From positions 364,001 to 428,000 of the forward strand of contig JAWNZC010000028.1 in NCBI GenBank assembly GCA_035771165.1: a stretch of 64,000 bases of DNA. The letters are read 5' to 3'. Numbering within the stretch: the stretch's first letter is position 1; each line of letters starts with the position of its first letter. The DNA comes from Paragorgia papillata. Taxonomy: Eukaryota; Cnidaria; Anthozoa; Scleralcyonacea; Coralliidae. This document shows positions 55,484 through 64,000 of this stretch, piece after piece. A program made the position numbers and the translations under genes. Under the pieces are notes generated by a model. It did not search any database. It saw nothing but the letters and a program-made list of their open reading frames with translations, and was not told where the DNA came from.

Positions 55484-58380
55484 GAAGCCCAAACACAACA
55501 ACGCAAAGATTTATGTCAACATCAGATCAGCAATGACAATGAAAACCGGATTGAAAATCTTTCATTTTAGTTGCGGAAAGTCAAAAGCTTCAGCTCGGCC
55601 TTATTCAACTATTGTTCTTCGTTTCAGCTGAACTTGGGAAGTAAACAAATGTCGCAGCCGTTGGTGACTGATCTTTTCATAGGTTGCAAAATTACCATAA
55701 GCTGTCCGAAACAATTTCTTTCTTTTTTCTTTGAGATACTGATATAAACAACAATATTGTAGGTGAGCCAAATACGTTCCTTCAAAAAGGACTACATTTC
55801 TATAACCGGCAAATTGAACTAACTCTTTAAATGTACACGTTCGTTTGTATCATTATTTCACTGTCTTTCCCAGCGGCATATTAATACTCAATTGACTTCT
55901 TCTCTTATTATCATTAAAATAAAGCCTTTCAAAATCAATTACAATGCAAATTCCTCCAATATTCTCGTTTATTTTATCCAACAGGCAATCACAAAGCTCA
56001 ATCGTATACATTCATTTCATTTACTGATTTATTAATTTCAAATTCATGCAGTTCTTAAAATTTCGAGTTTGTTTCCCTCTACACGCCTGGGCATGCACGG
56101 AGACTATGAATAAGCAAAAATTAAATCTATAACTTAAAATTAAAATTAAAAAAAAATAGATTACACAGAAGAAATAATATAAGGCCTGCGCTAAACGTCG
56201 CACAATAGACAAATATAATTCAGACGAATTTAATTGTTTGAACTTTATTCGACGAAACTGCGACGTATAACTCGATTAAATTCGACAATTCGTCTGGGCA
56301 GTTAAATTCGTCTGAGTCAGACGGATAATGCGACGATAATGCCTGTTCGAGTTACACTGGCAGAGTCGAAGGCATATTAAAGCCGGCGCACTGGCAGCCG
56401 CCATACGACACGTTTATGACCCACACCGGTAAGACCACGCGCGAATCACAGCTAAGACCTAGGCTGTTTATGAAGCCCAAACACAACAACGCAAAGATGT
56501 AATGACAATGAAAACCCGATTGAAATATTTCATTTTAGTTGTGGAAAGTCAAAAGCTTCAGCTCGGCCTTATTCAGCTATTGTTCTTCGTTTCGGCTGTA
56601 CTTGGGGAAGTAAACAAATGTCGCAGCAGTTGGTGACTGATCTTTTTATGGGTTGCAAAATTACCATAAGCTGCCCGAAACAACTTCCTTCTTTTGTTTT
56701 GAGATACTGATATAAACAACAATATTGTAGGTGATCTAAATACGTTCCTTAAAAAAGGACTACATTTCTATAACCGTCAATTTGAACAAACTCTTTACAT
56801 GTACACGTTCGTTTGTATCATTATTTTAATCGTCTTTCCCAGCGGCATATTAATACTCAATTGACTTTCTCTTATTATCATTAAAATAAAGGCTTTCAAA
56901 GTCAATTACAATGCAAATTCCTCCAATATTCTCGTTTATTTTATCCAATAGTCATACCTTTTCGCATAGATTTTCCCATTTATTTTTACACACTTTCTCT
57001 CCTGCATGCATATGTAATCACAAAGCTCAATCGTATACATTCATTTCATTTACTGATTTATTAATTTCAAATTCATGCAGTTCTTAAAATTTCGAGTTTG
57101 TTTCCCTCTACACGCCTGGGCATGCACGGAGACTATGAATAAGCAGAAATTAAATCTATAACTTAAAATTTAAAAAAAATTAGATTACACAGAAGAAATA
57201 ATATAAGGCCTGCGCTAAACGTCGCACAATAGACAAATATAATTCAGACGAATTTAATTGTTTGAACTTTATTCGACGAAACTGCGACGTATAACTCGAT
57301 GAAATTCGACAATTCGTCTGGGCAGTTAAATTCGTCTGAGTCAGAGGGATAATGCGACGATAATGCCTGTTCGAGTTACAGTGGCAGAGTCGAAGGCATA
57401 TTAAAGCCGGCGCACTGGCAGTCGCCATACGACACATTTATGACACACATGTCAGACAACGAATCACAGCTAAGGTGTTGATTTTACGGAGGGAGGAAAA
57501 CCGGAGAACCCGGCGAAAAACCCTCGAAGCACAGAAGCGACCAAATAAACTCTACTCACATGAGCCCCAAGTACTAACCCCGTCTAACCGGGTTACACTG
57601 GCAGAGTCGAAGGCATATTAAAGCCGGCGCACTGGCAGCCGCCATACGACACGTTTATGACCCACACTGGTAAGACCACGCGCGAATCACAGCTAAGACC
57701 TAGGCTGTTTATGAAGCCCAAACACAACAACGCAAAGATGTAATGACAATGAAAACCCGATTGAAATATTTCATTTTAGTTGTGGAAAGTCAAAAGCTTC
57801 AGCTCGGCCTTATTCAGCTATTGTTCTCCGTTTCGGCTGTACTTGGGGAAGTAAACAAATGTCGCAGCAGTTGGCGACTGATCTTTTTATGGGTTGCAAA
57901 ATTACCATAAGCTGTCCGAAACAACTTCCTTCTTTTGTTTTGAGATACTGATATAAACAACAATATTGTAGGTGATCTAAATACGTTCCTTAAAAAAGGA
58001 CTACATTTCTATAACCGTCAATTTGAACAAACTCTTTACATGTACACGTTCGTTTGTATCATCATTTCACTGTCTTTCCCAGCGGCATATTAATACTCAA
58101 TTGTCGAGAGTGGCAGAGTCAAAGGCATATTAAAGGCGGCGCACTGGCAGTCGCCTGATACGACACATTTATGACACACATGTAAGAACCACGAATCACA
58201 GCTAACTAGTAAGGTGTTGATTTTACGGAGGGAGGAAAACCGGAGAACCCGGCGAAAAACCCTCGAAGCACAGAAGCGACCAAGTAAACTCTACTCACAT
58301 GAGCCCCAAGTACTAACCCCGTCTAACCGGGTTACACTGGCAGAGTCGAAGGCATATTAAAGCCGGCGCACTTATCAACC
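55484..58380. repeat. Tandem triplication of a roughly 1-1.2 kb unit with SINE pieces
   Basis: Units start at the same sequence, TGTTTATGAAGCCCAAACACA, at about 55480, 56465 and 57710. Each continues CGTTTCAGCTG/CGTTTCGGCTG, CCAGCGGCATATTAATACTC, and in the first two GCCTGCGCTAAACGTCGCAC and the GAGTCGAAGGCATATTAAAG block. The second unit has an extra 5S-SINE segment (57480-57610). The third is truncated and joined to a SINE piece at about 58105. Short frames within are not genes. Confidence 0.85.
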
Positions 58381-58450
58381 TCGTACCCAGGGTCTTATCT
58401 CCGCTCCCCCGCGCTGCGAAAAGACCCTGGTTGGGGCTGGTCACGTGTTT
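58381..58450. repeat. Fragment of CTCGTCCCCAGGGCC-type foldback element
   Basis: CAACCTCGTACCCAGGGTCTT pairs with AAGACCCTGGTTGGGGCTGG across a CGCTCCCCCGCGCTGCG loop. Confidence 0.6.
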
Positions 58451-58838
58451 CGAGGGCAAAATTATAACTTACTGGGGGTGGGTTATTTAGAAACGTGGCT
58501 AAACTGAAAACGAAAAGACAATGTTTTTATAATGGCTTTATTTTATTCTGACAAGACAAGGTGTACGTTTTACAGTAACAAGTCTGACAACAAGTTGACA
58601 ACAACTTGTTGTCACCAACCTGGGACAGCCAGTGCGAACACATGACGGTGACAGCCTGTTGGAACAGTCTTGTATTAACAGCTTGCTTGCAGGTCTGTAA
58701 CAGCTTGCGCGTTTTTACGTGTGCAGTATTGTGCGGATTATTCAACTTTTCTTGTTTTAAGTCAAACTTTATTTGTTTAATTAACACAATGCATGTTCTA
58801 CTTTAATTTTAGTAATGCTTTAAAAGAACGATGACAGT

Positions 58839-59158
58839 TTAACCAAAGTAAAAGACTTCTACTTCAGATGGAGTGAAAAAATAACTGCCAGCCAAGAGAG
58901 CTTGGGTGTTGCTGCTGCCAAGGCTGTAGCCAGATGGAGGTTGGTATGTGTCACCAAAATTTGTGCGAGAGCTTGTTAACGAGTGAGCGTTGTTGACGAT
59001 GAGGAGATCATTACCTCCAAAGGTGGGTCCATAACTAGAATAGTCGCGAATTGCGTAGTGACTGTTTTGGTAGATTGGAGCTTTAAATGGCTTCAAATTG
59101 TCTTTATTTCGGAGAGAGAAAAGAAACGCATTCGAGCTTGATTTATAACTATTTGATC
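58839..59158 (-). CDS. TLDc-domain protein, terminal exon
   Basis: The exon follows TTTGTTTTTAG, enters in phase 1 (Gly completed across the junction) and ends at a stop at 58839, about 105 residues. Motifs: NAFLFSLRNKDNLKPFK, YAIRDYSSYGPTFGGNDLLI, NAHSLTSSRTNFGDTYQPP, then TQALLAGSYFFTPSEVEVF. These are the second half of a TLDc domain (AF.FSL...PFK, GP.FG.G.DL.I, FL.G...F.V.EVEVF), a fold found in oxidation-resistance and, in cnidarians, many extracellular mosaic proteins. The first half of the domain was not found between 59.2 kb and the right edge, so the rest of the gene lies beyond a long intron or outside the window. Confidence 0.87.
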
Positions 59159-61140
59159 CTAAAAACAAAAGAAAATAACAAATAGTTGCAAACTGTTTTC
59201 AAATACTAATTATATTAAAGGAGGTTATGTCACGCTATTTTTAGCCTCGATTGTCTTATGTTGAAATTCTGAGCTGCAAACTTCAAAATTAAAGCTGTAC
59301 ATTAATTCGATTATGAAATATGAGTTACCCAACAACTATGCAAGATTTTTAAATCTTTAAGACCAAGTTTTTACACAAATTAATCTAAACTTGGTTACTC
59401 CCAGACCAACAGAAATCAAGATGTCACATTTGCAATACCCTTCAATCTCGCCTTAATTTTGATTACCTGTACTTTTGTGCAGGTTTGTAGTATCTCTTAT
59501 ATGTTTTATATAATATATATCCGTTATTACAAAATTTTGTACAATTTTAGGTTTCTGTAAGGATTGCTAAAAATAGGGTGAGCCACTTTAGATTATTGAA
59601 ATATTTTTACAAACCAAACGTTGAACAATAATACTCTCATACCAAATTAGGAACTACTTAACGGAGAGCGAGGTCATTGCGTTAAAATATGTAACTGAGG
59701 TCTTGTTGTCTAGATTGCGCGATAGCGAGGATAATACGTTCAACGCCGAGGTGTGATACTTTACAGTAAAGACCAAACGATCGAAGTTATTAAGTAGTTT
59801 ATTATATGGCACCTTTTACTCAAAAATCAATCCTGTATTTTCTGGTCTCCGCTTCCTTTAACTTCGTCAAAATCCTGAACTAGGGTTCTGCTGTTTATTT
59901 TCGTCTCAATATTAAAATTTACTTTTAGAAAGTTAGTAGTGATCTATTTCAGATATTTTTTATTGTTTTGAGGTAATAAAAAGTTTTTTAAGTCGTGTTT
60001 TTTTAGGATTTTGTTGGTTGTTTTCAATCGTAAGGCGTTACCAATTCACGTCAGAAACCAATTACGGCGCACAATTTCAACTGAAGTAACCTGTGCCATA
60101 TAATAAAAGAAATCCCTTTTCAATATCCTTTTTTTATCCTTTTATCGAACAACCCTGACGTCTTAAATGACCCATTACCGCAGTAAGGTTTTTAGACCAT
60201 TGTGATCTTTGGAGCATCCCAAGAAAGAAATACAATGTTTACTAGTTAATGACAGAGCATGAGGTCTGTACTACTACTAGTGTCATGTTACACGGAAGTT
60301 TTTATAGACGTATCAAAATAGGTGAATACTTACGGTAACGTGGGACAATTCAATTTTATGGTAGAACTGTAGTTTAAAACATAATTAAACAATTTCTGAA
60401 TGTTGGACATGCTGAAATTACTTGAGTGATTAATCCAACAGCATTTTCCATAGGCATTGTAGTCAATAAATTTCGAAGAGAGATATTACCGAAAAAGGTG
60501 AGCCCTCAGTGTTCTGACCAGTGCGGTGAAAGGACTTCAAGTAGTATAACTAAAATGCCGGCTTGCATGCACGCAGTCAAACAAGGGTTGTTTTTTTGAG
60601 AAATATTACGAAAATAGTAACAATCACGTGAAATTAATTATGTCCATCAACTGATTTAACTGTTTAACATACTTAATCTCATCTATCTCGTGTATAAACT
60701 GTTTTAAGTGCCTATAATATAGAGGGGGACATTGGGATTTTTGCTATTGCGGTATCAATGCTGTTTTTCATACTTATTTCGGTAATTTTGCAGCTTCGGT
60801 GGGGTATTTTGTTTTATCCATTCAAGCAGTTTTGGTATTCCTTCAATTTTTGACGCTACTGCGGTTTTTTACGATTTCAGTTTTTCGCGGTATTACGGTT
60901 CGGAGTACCAATGTCCCCCTCACAATAGTGCGCCGTTCTGCTGCTTATTCACAAAGCTCGGTTTTCGTATAAAGTCGTCTCCATATTTTATGCAGTGACC
61001 TAAAATTAAAACTGAACAGTCCGAACAATCATTCAACACTATATTCTATTTTTATATAATCGTTGCAATCGCTTAGTGCTCAAGTCGATTGCGTGTAGCT
61101 GCTCGACTCAAATCGACAACTTTAGCGCAAATAGTTAAAA
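59159..61140. other. Presumed intron or intergenic DNA, nothing recognised
   Basis: AT-rich sequence without supported exons. 60720-60920 is rich in GCGGT/TTTCGGT short motifs of unknown meaning. Confidence 0.4.
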
Positions 61141-61162
61141 TGATACTATAACTATATCGTTT

Positions 61163-61640
61163 CTACCAAGCATAACTTTGCATAACTTTGCATAACAAAG
61201 CATAACTTTGCGCGCGTGAATTTTGCAAATTGAATAGGTATAACTCCAGTCTTTTTTGTTCCAGGAAGTAATGAATTGGGTGTGAGACATGTTTCAGCTC
61301 CATCTCAGTTGAAGCCGCAACTCTACGAACGATTTTTGGATGCACAACTGCAAGTGATGGAATAATTTTAAAGCGTGGAGCACCGGTCCGTAAAAATCGC
61401 ACACTGAACACCACCCGTAAAAATCGTGCATGCAGTCTATTACTAATTGCACGAGAAGCAAGGTCCTTAAAAATCGCACGTACACGGCGGCTTGTAAAAA
61501 TGGCACATAAAACACGGGTGAAAATCGCATGTGGAGGTTGCAAAGACGACGCGACAGCAGTTAAAGATGCACAAGAAGTTCTGAAAAATCTAATTAGTTC
61601 GTAGAGCATTTGTGGATTTCTTTTGAGAAACGAGTACAAA
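61163..61640. repeat. Region with recurring GTAAAAATCGCAC motif
   Basis: CCGTAAAAATCGCACACTGAAC, CCCGTAAAAATCGTGCATGC, CCTTAAAAATCGCACGTAC, TTGTAAAAATGGCACATAA and GGTGAAAATCGCATGTGG recur at 35-60 bp spacing. The minus-strand open frame here (61163-61639) reflects this low-complexity repetition and has no recognisable domain. Confidence 0.55.
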
Positions 61641-61984
61641 ATCTATTTTTGATATTGTTTAGCCTAGTGCTCTACATAGTCACACATGATATTTTTGCCA
61701 AGGTTTGTTGCCTTATCTAGCCGCTATATACCGTGCTCCAGAACGTCGACAGTTTAATAAAAAAGTTGCGTCGCGGCGGTCGCGCGCTAATGCAAGGAAA
61801 TCGCTTGTGCGGGAACCGCATATATTAACTGGAAAACAAAGTATTCAGTTAGACTGTTCAGCCGCCAATAATAAGTATGCGCTGGCTATACAATGATAAC
61901 AACAGCATCTGGGAAAGCTAACAATCGCTCCAATGGCCTTGTGGCGCGTGTCAATATGTCGACGTGCGTTACATGATCACCCAG

Positions 61985-62065
61985 ACTAGCCTTCTTCGCA
62001 GACGTTCTTCAAGTCGTCGGTACGACCCTAAGATTTTAAGAGAACGTCTGCAAAGGAGGCTAAGA
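61985..62065. mobile_element. Small foldback element
   Basis: TAGCCTTCTTCGCAGACGTTCT pairs with AGAACGTCTGCAAAGGAGGCTA over a loop of about 35 bp. Similar ends occur near 4946 and 54455. Confidence 0.7.
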
Positions 62066-63139
62066 TAGATCTGACTCTCTTGGAAACTTATCGGATTGCA
62101 ATAGTCTCAAACGCGCAGATTTCTGCAACTCTCCTAGATGTATTTTCACATAATATTGTGCCTATCACTGAAACACTGTTAAAATTTGCAGTGATTAAAG
62201 CGTTGTTAAATTAAACTGCCTACTAGACCTGTTAAATATTCCGTTATGTTGCTGTATCAGTTATAACTCTTGAGTCCAGTGATTAAACTAACTAATTAAC
62301 CCTTCTGGTCATTCATCTAATGGTGCATGAATATCCTGTTGTGACAGGTGAGCTATAGGGGTTGGTTATGGCAGGCACTCTTCAATCGCTTATTTAAACG
62401 AAAACATACAGAAATTTAAACACAGTATGTTATCAAGGTAGCAATTATTTTATTCAAAGTATGTTGTATTATAGCATTTACTGTTCAAATCAGGAAATCG
62501 GGCAGTTCGAAATTAGGGAGGAAGGGTGGGAGACTTGTCTTTAGGGGGGTGCGAATGCGCAATTACCGAAATATTGTATAAAAAACACCATAAAACCACA
62601 ATACAGAAAATCCCAAGGGCCCCCTCGGTTAACAAAATTAATTAAGGCTACTTGAAGTACAAATATTGGCTGTGTTGACCGAAATCTCGCGGGCTCATTC
62701 CTTTTTCACCTGGATCCAACAATTCAGAAATAAGTTATTTAGACTTTCTACTATGGTATTACGACAAAATTGATAATTGTCCCACGCTACCGTAAGTTTT
62801 CATGCACCTACCTGCCTGACTATAGCATCTAGGACACAAATTTTTTCATTCAACATGGCGGCCAAAAATAGAATGTACTTAGATAACTGGAAACGTTATA
62901 ATTCCGTCTGAAACTTGACATGAACAATGTCTAAAAGTGTACATGTTTCAGTGTACATGTCAAAGTTACTTGTTTCTTGTTGTTTCAGTGTAAAAAGATG
63001 ATTTTAAAAGAAATTTGTCATTTGACCTGATAAAATGTACAGTTTGAAAACTAAACAAAAATTTACTTTAAACACCCCCGCATTTTCCTTTCTTATAAAT
63101 CAATAAGTGCTATTTTAGAGAAGACTGACGTCACGTGAC
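62066..63139. other. Nothing recognised
   Basis: AT-rich non-coding sequence, no supported exon or RNA gene. Confidence 0.4.
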
Positions 63140-63143
63140 CCCT

Positions 63144-63402
63144 AAGGGTACGTTTACACTATTACGGTAGGGTAACCGATCTGGATAAAGTAGGCATACC
63201 GTAGCGAAATTTACCTCTGTTTACATTATAGCGAACAACGCGTAGTTCTCCTATTTACCGTAGCATGATTTGCATCCGGAGTACTAAGCGCAGTGACTAC
63301 GCTAAGGCAAACCACTCCGGAACAGTGTAACCACAACAAAGAAACGTTGAGATTTTTGAGCGGAAGACTTGCTGTATCGTAATAGTGTAAACGAGGCCTG
63401 AG
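63144..63402. mobile_element. MITE with GTTTACACTATTACGGTA ends
   Basis: GTACGTTTACACTATTACGGTA on the left pairs with GTATCGTAATAGTGTAAACGAGGC on the right. The interior shares GCATCCGGAGTACTAAGCGC-type sequence with 33720-33780. Confidence 0.72.
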
Positions 63403-63699
63403 TGGCCTATAAATCCGTTTGTTAAAAGTCAATAACTTTGTTAAGGTGGTCTTTCGCATTAGCTCATTTGCATATCAAATTGAAAAATATTGAAAAAATA
63501 TAATTTTCTGATCTAGTAGACCGATGGCAAATCCGGCGATTTCACTCACTTTAGCGTACTTTCTCGTAAACATTTCAAGGGCAGTGGGTTCGCGTCTGAT
63601 TTCTGATTGGTGTCACAATACATCTTTCAAGATTCAGCGCGGAGGAAGTGCGGTAAAATAAGTTGTATTAAAGTGGTGTTTGGTTGGAGGTTTAGGGCA

Positions 63700-63850
63700 C
63701 AGAAAAACATCAGACTAGTTCCCTGTCCTCTTTTTTCTCGATAATTTATTTTGATGACGTCACAGAAGAGAATAATCGAGAGAGGACTAGCGGAAAATAC
63801 ATTCTCGTTCTCAGAGACCCTTGGCTATGGAGACGAGATTGCTCTTGCTC
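63700..63850. mobile_element. Small foldback remnant
   Basis: GACTAGTTCCCTGTCCTCTTTTTTCTCGAT pairs imperfectly with ATCGAGAGAGGACTAGCGG around GATGACGTCAC. The following TTCTCGTTCTCAGAGACCC resembles the CTCGTCCCCAGGGCC ends. Confidence 0.5.
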
Positions 63851-64000
63851 GTCTATAAGATTCTAACAAAAGATGATGAAGGTTCCAGACAAACTGCTTT
63901 TTAAGAGCGACAAACGAGAAAGTTCATTTATTTTCATACGTAAGTTTCATTACGTAAGTTTCTTTAAGTTGGTGCAAACGATGCTACTGGTTTATCTTCA

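Noticed and set aside
61163..61639. 158-codon minus frame
   Set aside because: Arises from recurring GTAAAAATCGCAC motifs; residues are repetitive (AIF, RFL) with no known family.

Overview
This is a eukaryotic, AT-rich, repeat-dominated window, most likely from an anthozoan cnidarian (coral or sea anemone). The reasons are short phase-matched coding exons separated by kilobase introns, exons of mosaic extracellular proteins (fibrinogen-like, collagen XV/XVIII-trimerisation-like, D8C, TLDc), a TNP2-like transposase of the type common in cnidarian genomes, and a dense layer of foldback/MITE, SINE and Penelope-like sequences. No bacterial operons, rRNA genes or CRISPR arrays are visible. The organism call is inference from gene style, not from a marker gene.

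Layout. 1-705: the 5' part of a LINE ORF2 on the minus strand, running off the left edge. 889-1640: a 19-bp tandem array and an old interspersed repeat. 2262-3635: a CACTCCACACTCTCTG-type satellite with higher-order structure. 4951-6419: a long palindrome followed by a repeat carrying a 25-bp internal minisatellite. 7733-17720: a decayed, intron-containing TNP2-like transposase gene split by a structurally complete Ty3/Gypsy LTR retrotransposon (11860-17378, minus strand, identical 188-bp LTRs, GCAG target duplication). 17.9-23.4 kb: foldback MITEs, a reverse-oriented minisatellite and long microsatellites. 23710-29997: a three-exon host gene on the minus strand for a small secreted cysteine-containing protein, whose introns are filled with nested MITEs. 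30-41 kb: MITEs, segmental duplications and more copies of the minisatellite element, without convincing genes. 42310-54709: a large mosaic secreted-protein gene on the minus strand. I could chain ten exons (signal peptide to collagen-trimerisation-like exon) with matching splice phases. A D8C-domain terminal exon lies at 42310-42689. 44.3-45.2 kb (in an intron): inverted Penelope-like terminal repeats with hammerhead-ribozyme-like cores. 46.8-47.1 kb: a 5S-rRNA-derived SINE. 55.1-58.4 kb: LINE remnant and a tandem triplication. 58839-59158: terminal exon of a TLDc-domain protein (minus strand). 59.2-64 kb: mostly anonymous AT-rich DNA with small foldback elements.

Functionally, the three host loci share only strand and a secreted/extracellular or immune-like flavour; nothing shows that they work together. 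Most of the window is mobile DNA nested in mobile DNA, and target-site duplications allow several insertions to be ordered in time. Exon chains were made by hand from splice sites and phases and have no transcript support here.
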